A DNA stretch of 64,000 bases from Undaria pinnatifida (Eukaryota > Sar > Phaeophyceae > Laminariales > Alariaceae). The notes beneath the pieces are model-generated. The model worked only from the letters and a program-made list of their open reading frames with translations, did no database searches and had not been told where the DNA came from. Positions 1-10,869 of the stretch are shown piece after piece (the first letter of the stretch is position 1; each line of letters begins with the position of its first letter). The DNA lies in the NCBI GenBank assembly GCA_012845835.1, contig JABAKD010000002.1:21418274-21482273 (forward strand). The letters are read 5' to 3'. The translations under genes were made by a program, and so were the position numbers.

Positions 1-942
1 AGTAGTAATTGCAACTGAGTTCAAAGTAAAGGAAAAGCCCTTTCACTCTGGCGGTGAATAATAGTCCACGTTACCACCCGAGGTTAGCGTCAAGGTGTCA
101 TAAAGCGGCGGCACTTTTGTAGTAGACAGTACAGCAGCAGCAGGGCCACAACAGCAGCAATATAAAGCATAACAGCAGGAACAGAAAGAAGCAGCGGCAG
201 CTACTACTCGTACTGCTACTAGGTAGCTCAGGCGTAGAGTTTGGCTGAACCTACTCACCTGCAGTACATTCAAGCCACCTGATACGCTCACCACCGACAG
301 CAGCAACCGAATCGCAGCAGCGGCAGCGGTGGCGGCAGAAAACAGCAGGCATCAGGAGGCAGCAGGAGGCAGCAGCAGGCAGCAGCAAGTGAAAAACGAG
401 CTGTAGAACTCATTTCGTATGGCCCACTGAACGCAAACATGTGGGGGCCGGCTGAGATTTTTTAAATGAAATTCTATTACAATAGTGATTCTCATTGCAT
501 CTTCGTCCAAAACCGTCTTCAAGTAATAAAAACGTTTAGGTCTACCACAAGCTACTTTTCAGTGACAATCCTGTGTCCACGAGCTCAAATTGGTTCGACA
601 CGAAACCATCCGTCTCCCTCCTGTCTCCCACCAGTCCGAACGCCAGCGCCCGCCAGAGCCCGCTTTGGTCTTGGGCTCGCTCGTAATCACGAGTTTTTCC
701 GCGTGCCTGATACAGGCTCTGCTTCTCTCGAAAAAATAAATCAAAAAATAGAGTATAAGTATAGGAACAGTCGAAAATTGTCATTGCTGTGAATAGCAAA
801 AAAATTATCCACTTGGGAAATGCGTATATATATACGACACCTCCAAAATAGTCTGCTGGCGACCTGTTCCGGCTGGGTCCACGACAGCGGTACAGCTTCT
901 TCGATGTATGCGTAGCTCCGTAGGAAGGTTCGATCACAGCTG
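1..942. other. No gene recognised; CAG/GCA-rich stretch
   Basis: No convincing coding region is visible. About 125-395 is rich in GCA/CAG triplets (agcagcagg variants), which produces short poly-Ser, poly-Cys or poly-Ala frames in several phases. The rest is unique-looking DNA leading into repeat RA at 943. Confidence 0.5.
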
Positions 943-1322
943 CTCGGCGCGCTGATGCAGATGCTCTATCGTTAAGCGGTACACGTGCTCGTTCTAGAGC
1001 CGTGTAGTGGTTTCAGCATTGGTAGATGATCCATCTGCAATTGCTAGGTTGCGATTTGACTCTGCAATTGTTCACACTTATAATTTTTACCAGGAATTGT
1101 TGCACGAGTTTTTAGCTTCCTTAATAATTTCGCCGCATGTTGATGATGCAGCTGTCCTCCTCGCAATCAATTCCAGTCAGATGTAGACCATCAGGAATGT
1201 CTTCCCAACGATCTTGCTGTGCGCACTGCGCATGTCGAGACTCATAACCTTTTCAGTATTCGGTTTGTAAAACCTTGGAAGATGGTATCATAGCGCTGGC
1301 AGTGGTCAATCTACCTTGCGGG

Positions 1323-2902
1323 CCACCTGCACTATGAGCTTCCACCAAAATCTGCTTCCACGCTTCCATGCCGTGGAAGCTTCCATTAAATCTTCCACGG
1401 AAGCTTCCACGGAAGAAACTTCCACGGAAGCTTCCACGAAAGCTGCCACGGAAGCTTCCACGGAAGCAACTTCCAGGGAAGCAACTTCCACGGAAGCTTC
1501 CATGTAAGCTTCCGCGGAAGCTTCCACGGAAGCGACTTCCACGGAAACAATTTCCACGGAAACAATTTCCACGGAAGCTTCCATGAAAGCGTTCACGGAA
1601 GGTTCCACGGAAGCAACATAATCCTAACCCTAACCCTAACCCTAAGCTTCCATGGAAGTTACTTCCATGGAAGCTTCCATTACTTCCGCGAAAGCTTCCA
1701 TTACTTCCATGGAAGCTTTTGTAGAAGCTTTCGTGGAGGCTCTCGTGAAATTTACTTCCACGGAAGCTTTCATATGTCCCATATCTTCCATGGAAGCTTC
1801 CACGGAAGCTTACGGAATCTCCCATAAAAGATTCCGTGGATGTTACTTCCGTGGAAGATTTCATGCCTTCCATGAAAGCTTCCACGGAAGCTTCCATGAA
1901 GACTTCCGTGGAAGGTTCTTCCGTGAAAGCTTCCATAACTTCCGCGAAATCTTCCATTACTTACCATGAAAGCTTCCATGGAGGCTTTCGTGGAAGTTAC
2001 TTACATGGAAGCTTTCGTGGAAGCTTTCGTGGCAGCTCCCGTGGAAGTTACTTCCGTGGAAGCTTTCATATCTTCCATATCTTCCATGGAAGCTTCCATG
2101 AAGACTTCGGAGGAAGTTACTTCCGTGAAAGCATCCATAACATTCGCGAAAGCTTCCATTACTTCCATAAAAGCTTCCATGGAATATCCCGTGGAAGTTG
2201 CTTCCATGGAAGCTTTCGTGGAAGCTTTCGTGGAAGCTCCCGTGGAAGTTACTTCCGTGGAAGCTTTCATATCTTCCATATCTTCCATGGAAGCTAGGAG
2301 GCTTCCATGAAGACTTCGGAGGAAGTTACTTCCGTGAAAGCTTCCATAACATTCTCGAAAGCTTCCATTACTTCCATGAAAGCTTCCATGGAAGCTTTCG
2401 TGGAAGTTACTTCCATGGAGTCTTTCGTGGAAGCTTTCGTGGAAGCTCCCGTGGAAGATATGTCGGTGAAAGCTTTCAGGTCTTCCACATCTTCCATGGA
2501 AGCTTCCACGGAAGCTTTCATGGAAGCTTCCGTGGAAGTCACTTCCGTGAAAGCTTTACTAATTTCGGCGAAAGCTTCCATTACTTCCATTAAAGCTTTC
2601 GTGGAAGTTACTTCCATGGAAGCTTTCGTGGAAGCTTTCGTGGAAGCTCCCGTGGAAGTTACGTCCGTGGAAGCTTACATATCTTCCATATCTTCCATGG
2701 AAGCTTCTACGGAAGGTCCATGGAAGCTTCTATGAAAGCCTTCATGGAAGCTATGGGAGCTTCCATGGAAGCTTTTATTGAAGTTTCCACTGCGTCAAAT
2801 GCTTCCATGGAAGCTTCCATGGAAGCTTCCATGAAAGCGGTGAAAGCTTCCACGGAAGCTTTGATGAGCTTCCACGCAAAATGCAAGTAGTGCCGGAGGC
2901 CA
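1323..2902. mobile_element. Palindromic 12-bp array cassette PA1
   Basis: The segment is a long run of a 12-bp unit, GAAGCTTCCRYG, alternating the palindromes AAGCTT and CCRYGG (CCATGG, CCACGG, CCGTGG, CCGCGG). Every unit is its own reverse complement, so the whole array can fold on itself in any register. It is flanked by direct repeats ACCTTGCGGG (1313-1322) and ACCTTGCTGG (2903-2912). The unoccupied RA copy reads ACCTGGCTGG at the same place (9688-9697). The ends carry an imperfect inverted motif: CCACCTGCACTA on the left and, on the minus strand from the right end, CCTCCGGCACTACTTGC. That right end matches the cassette at 39,882. The 12-mer lacks stop codons, so both strands show long but meaningless frames (Ser-Phe-His-Gly or Glu-Ala-Ser-Met repeats). 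Confidence 0.75.
1623..1645 (-). repeat. Interstitial telomere-like (CCCTAA)n tract inside PA1
   Basis: Just over three CCCTAA units lie between two array blocks of PA1. The tract reads as TTAGGG on the minus strand. A similar tract lies next to PA3 and a weaker one inside PA4. Confidence 0.8.
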
Positions 2903-3537
2903 ACCTTGCTGGGGGTTGAAAATCAAAGATATTTTACGTTGAAAGTTGCCGTTTGTGGGCGAGAAACGCAAGAGGAGAATGGAGGAACAAGAGGGAGAGA
3001 GCAGGAGTGCGTGGGGGGGGTGCGCTTGCACGGCCGTTGTCGATCAACTCAGCTCTAGGGCTACGTAGATTTTTACCCTACGGGTCTTTGCATGATCTAC
3101 CGACAGCAACGTTCCCTGAGACTTATGGCCTAACATACCTGCGGCAACGCTCCCTGAGCTTTTCTTGTGGAAGTTTGGCCACGTCAACATCCCAATAGTC
3201 AACCAAACATCCTATTCCCTCAACGTTGCTTATATGTACGCGATTGTACGGCATTACGAGTGACTCGTATCTATTGCACCGCATTGCTCGTACGTAATTC
3301 TGCTGCTACCAGGTAAGCAGTAGGTCGAGCGGTGGCATAACGCCGACTACGATGCTTCTGATTATTAACCTGTACAATGTTCCCCGTCGAGGGATGGGTG
3401 ACGCAAGAGGCTGATGCTTTTGCATTTTGCACCCCCACGCGTTTGCCCGTATCACAACGGTAGAGTATGCACCTATTTCGCGATTTGATTGGTTCGGGTG
3501 TATAAGAAATGAAGGTACTGCTGTGTAGGGACGGCGC

Positions 3538-3792
3538 AGCTGAGTCATCCCACGATAGGGGTTTCAGTTTTTGCGCCAAAAAGTCCCTGACCAATTGAGC
3601 TCCCCATGTGAGGAACTACCGGTTTGTAAAGCAATTTCACGAATACATATGTTTTTAGGACTAAGCCATAGAAGATTGGCCGGGATGCGCGAACGAATGC
3701 CTTCGACGTCATTTTCGAGTGATGTATTGAATTTCTCATGTGAGGAGCTCAGGGACTGATGCTGTGCACCCCTACCGTGGGATGGCTCAGCT
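3538..3792. mobile_element. MITE-like element F, copy 1
   Basis: A 255-bp unit with 25-bp terminal inverted repeats: the left begins agctgagtcatcccacg and the right ends cgtgggatggctcagct, with about two mismatches. Homologous copies with the same ends occur at 41188-41489 and 48246-48537. All three contain a gcgaacgaatgcctt-like internal block. No protein is encoded, and no clear target duplication was seen at this copy. Confidence 0.75.
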
Positions 3793-4431
3793 AATTTTTG
3801 TCGATGCTGCTGTTTTCGCCTACCTGGTACAACTACTGTTGTGCACATATCAGTTCACCGAGAAGCTAGAGTAGCTGCGACTTTCATGTGCCCGGCATCT
3901 AATAAGCATTCGGGTGCAGCTTCAAAGTGCCGTTTGTTGCTGTGCTCAGGACATTTGATGCGCATACAACAGTCCACTACCGGTATTTACTACCATTAAC
4001 ATGCTGTGCTGCAACCAGCAATAAAATCATCTACCCCCACGCACATCAAGCAGTCTACAGCACCAGCATTATCCTGCGCACTGCTGATGGTGCGTAAGAG
4101 ATAAAAAAGACAAATGTACGACTCGTGGAGTGTAGTCAAAATAAACACGGTGATGTCCTTCGGACATTTGTTCCAATTTTGAAGTTCCTCTGCCTAGCGT
4201 TCGCCTTTTTTCTTCAAGTTAAAGTGTTTTTTTATGAAAAATTAAAAACGTCAGCTGTAAGTACGACCGATTGAATGTATTTCCAGAACTTTTGGAAAGT
4301 ACATCGACCGATGGGTAGCCGGCCATGAGCAATAATTTTCTGGTACATTTTGGTGCACGAACTGCTCTTTTGGAATAATCGAAGATGCAGCTGTGTCGGG
4401 TGATTCAGGTGATCATGTGAGCGAGACTATA
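3793..4431. other. No gene recognised
   Basis: Short open frames only. Around 4240-4280 there is a weak match to the start of repeat E (aaaattaaaa followed by cagctgtaagtacgacc). Confidence 0.4.
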
Positions 4432-4545
4432 CACATCGCACGACCGCAACAACTCGAGAGGCGCGAACCTCGACCGCTGCACAATATGCACATCGCGCGA
4501 CCGCAACAACTCGAGAGGCGCGAACCCCGAACACCGCACAATACT
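4432..4545 (+). repeat. 57-bp tandem duplication
   Basis: Two adjacent copies start at 4432 and 4489. Both contain cacatcgcrcgaccgcaaca followed by actcgagaggcgcgaacc, with a few differences near the 3' end. Confidence 0.85.
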
Positions 4546-6454
4546 GTATCACAGCAGACAAACCCTCCCGCGACCTGCGTACTATGTTGGAGAAACGACA
4601 GCAGCAGCCTTTCTTTTAGCAGCGATGCATCTGGCACGAGCAAGGTCAACTAACAAATACAAATCGAACCGGATTTCAGCATCAGCACACCCGGTGACCA
4701 ACCTTGGGTGCCAGAGCTCTGGGCACTATAGACACGCCTGGGCCAGGCAGGGTCTGTTGACCAGAGGTTGTCCCCCCTTGGCCAAAGGGAGGCTAGTCGG
4801 CACGATTTAGGTGCTAAACGAGAGAGATAAGTTGTTGTACTAGCTCCAAACACAAGAAAACAAGCGATCTTAACTTCATCCCCGAATCCCCATACCAGAA
4901 TCCAGAAGAGGATAAATAGAAACTCCTGTTGTCTTCACATCTAAATATAAATAACGTTCACACCGCACATCAGATCCTCAGCAGTCAATCATCACCAAGC
5001 AAATCAGCTGTCGTATCTTACCGCCAACACTACACCATCTCTGGTGCTCCACTGTCCACAGCACGGGCCTTCAGGCGGTGCAGCACGAGGGGGCGGGAGT
5101 ACTCTTATTGTAGTGTTTTCCGCACGCTGCACGCTGCTCTCTCTGCAGGCTGCCGCAGAAGTTCGAGGCAGACAGAGCTCTAGTTGCGACTGCTCATGCA
5201 ATAGGTGGAGGTTGATAGGTCTGACGCATACTTGAAAAACAAATGCAAGATGCAACTTGCCCAGCTCCATGTAAAACATCAACTGTTGTACAGAAGGACA
5301 CTAGCTGTGACCGAACCGACAACGGAACGTCAGCTATGACGCGGAATACAATACGAAAAGCCCACCAGCAGGCACGGAAGTTTTATGGACCAGCGGCGAA
5401 AATATGAAAGGCCCGCCAGCAGGCACGGAAGCCTTACCGGCTAGCCGTATCGAGTTAGTACTTACTTATACTCTATGCTACTGAGTACCTACTAGATATA
5501 CTGCTGCACTCTATGTGTAGTCGCTGCTGAACGTGCTATTTGCTATTTCTTAACACCCCCCCCGACAGAAACTCGCGTCTGCAAATAATGCCAACGTTGC
5601 AAGCAACGGCCTTGTTATTTGCAAATCTTACGCTGGGGTTATCTCCGTAACATATAGCTTGTGCAGCGAAGTGTCGTCGCAAGTGGTGTCCTCTTCACTA
5701 CTGAGGTTGCCACCTGAATAAATGCATGTTAATGCGTGTGTACGCTATCAACGTGAAACTGATGCTCGGAAAATCGAATACCAAGAAACAATACATTAAG
5801 GCCCGTGCGTTGACAGCGGCAATAATGTAGATGTAGTCAAATTCTATTTTTTTCTTTGTTTCCAGGTATTGGTGTTTGTATATGGATAGACTATACATAC
5901 ACATTTTTTTTTATAAATGGGCATTGTGCCATTTCATGAAGTATTTCAAACAATGATTCTGGTGTCAATACCAGCGAGACTCTGAAATTACAAAACATCA
6001 GTTGATTGGCACCAATGATCTATTTTTCAAATAGCAAGTACGTACTAATGAATGCTCTTTCAGAAGACAAACACAAGGATTCAAAGTTCAAAGTCTACCG
6101 TGTGTTCTACTGCCCTCGAAAACCAGGGAAATAATTCCCATATCAATGCCACACAAAATGTGCACGTTACAGCGTTCCGCGTATTGATGACCGCCGCGCA
6201 CGAGTAAGTTCTGTGCTCCAACTATATGTTTCGGCCTAAGTCACTAATGAAGCTGATGCAACTGATGTAGCTAAACTGATGACGCTGAAATGACTCTGAA
6301 ATGACGAAGCTAAAGCAGCTGATGAAAAAGCTGTCGAAAATGATGTATCCGCCGCTAGCTGCTGCAGTCGCCGTTGTAGAAGCCTCTGCCGTATCCACCT
6401 CGGAACACGTCCATGCTGTTGGCAGATCGTCCCGTTGGAGCTGATGATATTTGT
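4546..6454. other. No gene recognised
   Basis: Only short frames of ordinary composition. A 'gcccrccagcaggcacggaag' block is repeated around 5360 and 5410, a C-run lies at 5557-5565, and a short ctgatg/tgaag-rich stretch lies near 6240-6340. The word TAGACTATA occurs at 5887. Confidence 0.4.
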
Positions 6455-7350
6455 TCAGGCCCTGAAATTCTTCATCAGCCCGATGAGCTAGCGGTGACGA
6501 CGCTTGTTGAGGAACTTCGTCCCTAAATCTGAGATGTTGTCCTCGGTCGGCAGGCACGCGACTAATTCTAACCTTGCATTCCTGTACAATTTCACGGATG
6601 TAGAAAATCCGTAGAACCACGTGCTTAGAACGCGAGCTGAGTGTGTGGTTTTCTCATCGCTAGTGCTGCTGCGACAAGTTTTGCCTCCATGGTTAACTGG
6701 GCCGTGATTCCCTAGCGACCCACCTTAAGGCTCACTGGCGCGTTTGACATCATCGTCATGTACGATGACATTGACTTGCCGTTACCCGGGTTGTTGCCCC
6801 AGTTGGCGTCCGAAGACGCGGTTAGGGCAAAACCCCTTTCATGTAGGTGATGTCGGAGTTGACCGTGTCGGCAAGGTAGCGAAGGACGTTCTTGGCCGCC
6901 TCCATGTGTGCATTGGATGGATTTTGCATGGCCCTCGCAAGTTGGTTGACACCATAGAGGATACCGCAGCGAGTAAATTGACCCAGGTACATTATTATTA
7001 AACCTGTGATTTCCTTATTATCGTTGTTTCTGTATGGCGTTAAGAAGATCCCCTTCTGGCTGGTCGAGCGACAGTTCCTTTCCTATTCCAGGCGTGCTCA
7101 CGGGTTCGAACGCTCCCAATCCGTACTTTTCGTCCAGGGTCCTTGTGCAGTCTGCTTGAGAGATGGTGAGTGTCCCGCTTTCACGATTTTGGTTGACTTG
7201 CATACCGAGAACCAGCGAGATGAAGCCCATGTACGTTGTAGCAAAGCGAATCATTAGCTTCTCCTTTAGAATCGTGAGTACCGCCTTGTCGCCTCCAGCA
7301 AGCACCAGGTCGTAGACGACGTAGAGGGTGAGGATGGCGTCCGGCTTCTT
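6455..7350 (-). pseudogene. Ty1/copia pol remnant (reverse transcriptase, RNase H, C-terminus)
   Basis: Minus-strand translation in three frames recovers the 3' half of a Ty1/copia polyprotein. The RT part (about 7350-7018) contains LTLYVVYDLVLAGGDKAVL, where the usual YVDD catalytic motif reads YVVYD. This is followed by LVLGMQV, GTLTISQ and PVSTPG, typical of copia RT. After two stop codons the connection reads in another frame (NQLARAMQNPSNAHM), followed by an RNase H segment at about 6835-6640 with SDANWGNNPGNGKS and TMEAKLVAAALAM. The C-terminal end near 6620-6455 shows FYIREIVQE, then after a shift DLGTKFLNKRRHR and LIGLMKNFRA, then TGA. Stops and at least two frameshifts make it dead. 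No integrase, gag or LTRs were identified with confidence, so it is a fragment. The family assignment is secure. The host lineage is not. Confidence 0.85.
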
Positions 7351-7994
7351 GCTCGTGTTCGCCGTGTTGTTGTTGATGGAGTCGTCGTCCGTGCAGGAAA
7401 CGTGCACCATGAAGCTATTATATTTAATGAAGGTGATGAACCTGAAGAAGCCGACGAAGCTGAAGCTTGGAATTAAGCAAACCCAGCTTTGGACTCCGAC
7501 GTAGTAGCTGCTGCCAGTCCTGCGGTAGCCGCCTTTGTTGTATGTAGTAGTGATGAGGCTGATGTAGCTTCCGCCAGGTTTGCTGCTACTGCTGCTGATG
7601 GAAATGATGATGATAATGCTGTCGAAGGCGTTTACCCCGTGTCTTGATCCGCTAAAGGCTCCATGTCTTGAGTTGCTGAACACGGCACTTTTTTTTTTTT
7701 CAAGACATTGATATTTGTGGTGGTGATGGCCCTTTGATAGATGATGGGTAGCTGATGGGAGCGGTAGTCGTTGATGATGACATCCCAGCGATGGATACGC
7801 AGCTGACGAAATTATGAAGGAGTGGTATAAGTAGAACACGAAGTAGCGGTAGTAGTCCCAGCGATATTTTCCGTTGGAGACAATGTAGTTAGACTGTGCA
7901 CGTTGTTACTGTTCCAGGCTCTCAACTCGTTGTCGATGCGTCCCTACAATGAGCTGCATCTGGTGGTCCGACGACTTTGAAAGCGTGTTCGAAA
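7351..7994. other. Unrelated sequence upstream of the copia RT
   Basis: The open frame on the minus strand continues to 7839 but loses copia similarity. It contains low-complexity (gct/gat)-rich DNA, including a T-run at 7690-7700. It is probably a later insertion or junk joined to the RT frame, and no gene is recognised. Confidence 0.4.
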
Positions 7995-8385
7995 CTATTC
8001 GATATTTTCTCCCCCTTTGAAGGGCCTTTCAGTCATCCGGGATCTGACCAAACAGTCCAAACGTCGTGGTCGAGGGCCCGTTGAGGTCCTTTTCGCACTC
8101 ACACTCCCGTTTCTTGAATATGTTGGGCTTCTCGCCTTATGTGTCACCATTGTGCTTCGCGTCCTGCATGACAGTGATGGGGACGAAAGAGTATCCTGCT
8201 TGGAAGCCCTGTCCCCTGACAACGTTTGACGATGCTGCTGAAAATTCTTGGCGAAGTTGGCGTTGCCGTTGTTGACCTGCTTCTTTTGGAGCTGGCACTT
8301 CGTCATCTGTATGAGACGCAGTCAAATGTACTCGGCACCATTTGGGTTCTTTTATACGGTGGATCGGGATCACTGCCGTGAGGGA
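7995..8385 (-). pseudogene. Possible copia polyprotein spacer fragment
   Basis: A minus-strand reading contains DDEVPAPKEAGQQ and SFVPITVMQDAKHNGDT, followed in a second frame by a basic stretch. The position (5' of the RT remnant on the same strand) and composition would fit the variable linker between integrase and RT of a copia element. No catalytic motif is visible, so this is a suggestion only. Confidence 0.2.
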
Positions 8386-8484
8386 ACCACTGTTCCTTTG
8401 AGGTCTTGATCTTTCGTGCCGTTAACGTTTTGCGATACGAATCCGCAATGCAATGGTTAGCTACGCTGTGCCAACAAAATCCCT

Positions 8485-8605
8485 AGAGTCTCTTCGTCAG
8501 TGAGGTACAGGGTCACTCGTGCGACTGGTGAAATGGCTCAAATCCCGTAGTGAAAAGGGGGGTATTACCATGAATTAACATCCCCCCTACCTTAGCATTG
8601 TTGGT
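8485..8605 (+). mobile_element. MITE-like element H, copy 1
   Basis: It contains gaggtacagggtcactcgtg with the near-palindrome cactcgtgcgactg and ends in a cccccctaccttag motif. It is the same layout as 13375-13450 (gttaggtacagagccactcg ... ccccccctaccgtag). Confidence 0.55.
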
Positions 8606-9342
8606 ATCTTCCATGTTGCAAATACTTTGTGTTGCGGCACACCTGTGTGGTACCGTACCGTTGTACTTTGCGAACCGCAACCTCAGAAAATTCATGATGA
8701 ATCAAAGTTTTTCTTTGCGGTACGAGTACATACACGGTACGAGCGAGCACATTTTCGTTCTGATCTTAGGTGCAGCTGGTGCGAACTTTCTGCCACCCTT
8801 GTGAGTTTGGTAATCGTAACTTTACGGCGCTTATTTGCTTGTACTTGAGCAAGCTTCCGCCATAGCTTTGTGGAATTGTTTGACGGACGTAGCGTTTGTT
8901 AAAATATCGCTCCGAGATGCAGCTGCTGTGCAATCCTGGTGCATTCTCCGACCGCATCTCTGCGGTCTTTACGGTTGCCGCACTTGGTACGAGCATGCGC
9001 CAACTTGCGTGTTGTTGTCTTGTTGTCTACGCCTCAATTTACTTCGTGCGCGTTCAGCTACAAAAAGTGTGGGACACCGTAACTTTATACAGTACGTGCT
9101 TACTGCACTGCTTCTAGCCTCACCACAACTTTGTGGGCTTTCGAATACCGTGACTGTACGACATGCACTTTTCAGTTGTACTACTGTAGGCACGAGTCTC
9201 AGCCACGTCTTCGTCGGCTTGATTTACGGACGCAACGCTTTAGTCAAATTGCCGGCCCGAAAAGGCATATTTTCAATCCTCAACCCGAACACAAGTGAAA
9301 TGCGAATGCAACTACTCTCGCTCTCTGAAGCAGTCAGCGATG
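8606..9342. other. No gene recognised
   Basis: The plus strand has a 173-codon open frame (8835-9356, non-ATG start), but it lacks recognisable motifs and has a near-equal competitor on the other frames. It is left as unexplained sequence. Confidence 0.35.
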
Positions 9343-9822
9343 GCTCGGCGCGCTGATGCAGATGTTGTCTCGTTAAGCGGTACACGTGCTCGTTCGAGAG
9401 CCTCATAGTAATCTCAGCGGTTTTACATGATCAGTCTGCAATTTTTAAGCCGCGATTCGACTCGCTGCTGTTGCTCTCGCTTTCATCTCTGTTGTTCCTG
9501 AGTAGTCTAGTCGATGATGTAGCAAGCAGTCTTCTTAGCAGCAATTGTTAGCGAGCTGTATAAGTCTTCCGAAACGTCTTCCTGGTGACCCTGTGATGTG
9601 CGCACCGCGTTCTCGAGGCTCATAAACTATTCGTTATTCGATTGGCATGTAACCCTTGGCAGAATTGCGCTTGTAATCGTGAATCTACCTGGCTGGCGCT
9701 GGGAAGTCAAAGAATATACTTCGTGTTGAACGTTGCCGCTTGTGGGCGGGAAACGCAGAAAGAAAAGTTAGAAAAAAGAGTGGGAGAAAACAAGAGAGTG
9801 TCACGGACGCACGTTATTTGAC

Positions 9823-10251
9823 TTTTCGGCGTAGGTTCGCGGCAATGACCGCGGAACTTCCACGAACTTCCGTGGGTGTTGCCACGGGCTACCATGCAAA
9901 TCCGCGGGTTTCCACGGCAAGTGCCAAAGCTAATGGTACTTCCATGGCAAACGCCACGGTTGTGGCCACGGCACGTGCCGCGGTTCTGTCCGTGGCACAC
10001 TCCGTTGTACCGACCTTGGCAACTCACGATAGTCCGCGGCAAATGCCACGGCAGTTTCCGTGGAAACTGCCGTGACATATTCCATAGCCACCCGCGGCCA
10101 TTGCCACAGCAACGCGGCAATCACCACGGAAATCCGCCGGCGTCCGCGGCAATTACCACGGAAGTTTCCGCGGACGTCCAACCGCAGCAATTTCCTCGGC
10201 CATCCGCGGCCGTCCGCGGCCATTGTCACGGCAATCCTCCGACAGTGATAT
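9823..10251. mobile_element. Palindromic 12-bp array cassette PA2
   Basis: A 429-bp array of CCRYGG cores at mostly 12-bp spacing, with flanks TTGCC/TTTCC rather than the AAGCTT of PA1. It is bracketed by a perfect 12-bp direct repeat, ACGTTATTTGAC, at 9811-9822 and 10252-10263. The ends show an imperfect inverted match: cggcgtaggttcgcggcaatg on the left against cggaggattgccgtgacaatg on the minus strand of the right end. Confidence 0.65.
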
Positions 10252-10324
10252 ACGTTATTTGACAATTCCAACCATGCCCCAGTGATGTTATTGGGGGGCA
10301 CTTCGACCGGTACTATTTCGTATG

Positions 10325-10380
10325 GGTTAGCGTTAGGGTTAGCGTTAGGGTTAGGGTTAGGGTTAGGGTTAGGGTAAGGG
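10325..10380 (+). repeat. Interstitial telomere-like TTAGGG tract
   Basis: About nine GGGTTA/GCGTTA units in a row, with two TTAGCG variants at the left. Being inside a dispersed element, it does not mark a chromosome end. Confidence 0.9.
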
Positions 10381-10409
10381 TTCCATGGTTTTCAAACACA
10401 CAATAATAT

Positions 10410-10869
10410 AAGACACCCGGTGTCCGCGGGGGTGGCTGTGGGTCTTCCCGTGAGTGTTTCCGTGGACCTATCGGTGGATGCCCGCGGACGTTTTCGTGGG
10501 CAGTCCGCGGGTGTTTCCGTGGGCTTGTCCGTGGGTGTGTCGGTGGGCGCTGCCGTGGGTGCTTCCGTTGACGTTTCCGTGGGTGACCGCGGCTTTGCCG
10601 TGGGTGCTGCCGGAGAGATTTCCGGTAAGATTGCATTGGGTCTTACCGTGAAGATTGCCGTGGAAATTGCCATGGCTAGTGCCATGGGCCTCCGCGGTGT
10701 TCCGCTAGTTGCTGCGGCATTCCGTGGGAGCCCGTGGAATGTCGGTGGAAGGCCGTGGAAGATCCGCGGCAGCCCGTGGAGTGTCCGCGGTTACCCGTGG
10801 AACTCCGTGGACATGGCCGTGGAATGCCGTGGAGGTTGATGGACTCTGCCGCGGTGCTCCGCCAAAAAG
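10410..10869. mobile_element. Palindromic 12-bp array cassette PA3
   Basis: CCGTGG, CCGCGG and CGGTGG cores follow one another every 12 bp, with gt/gc/ga flanks (for example tttccgtgggct, ttgtccgtgggt). The array sits inside TL1 between two copies of acaataat (10400-10407 and 10870-10877). TL2 has the uninterrupted order caaaataatgtacat, so the short repeat behaves as a target duplication of about 8 bp. Confidence 0.65.

Larger units (their letters stand above)
943..3360 (+). repeat. Dispersed repeat RA, copy 1, split by array PA1
   Basis: This segment aligns by eye with 9343-11333. Both start at ctcggcgcgctgatgcag and end at a tag/tac-gatgcttctg motif. Shared landmarks in order are gttaagcggtacacgtgctc, the gaatctacct / caatctacct boundary, gttgccgyttgtgggcg, ggtgcgcttgcacg, and two 'caacgttccctga'-like segments. 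In this copy the left part (943-1312) and right part (2903-3360) are separated by the 1.58 kb array PA1. Copy 2 is uninterrupted at that point, so copy 2 serves as the empty site. No coding capacity was recognised in RA itself, so it may be a non-autonomous or decayed element. Confidence 0.8.

Noticed and set aside
1253-2735. Several long open frames on both strands (Ser-Phe-His-Gly and Glu-Ala-Ser-Met repeats)
   Set aside because: They arise because the 12-bp palindromic unit has no stop in most frames. Both strands and several frames are open at once, so they are not genes.
10325-10380. Chromosome end or telomere-fusion scar
   Set aside because: The tract is inside a dispersed element with a second copy at 45.9 kb and sequence continues on both sides.
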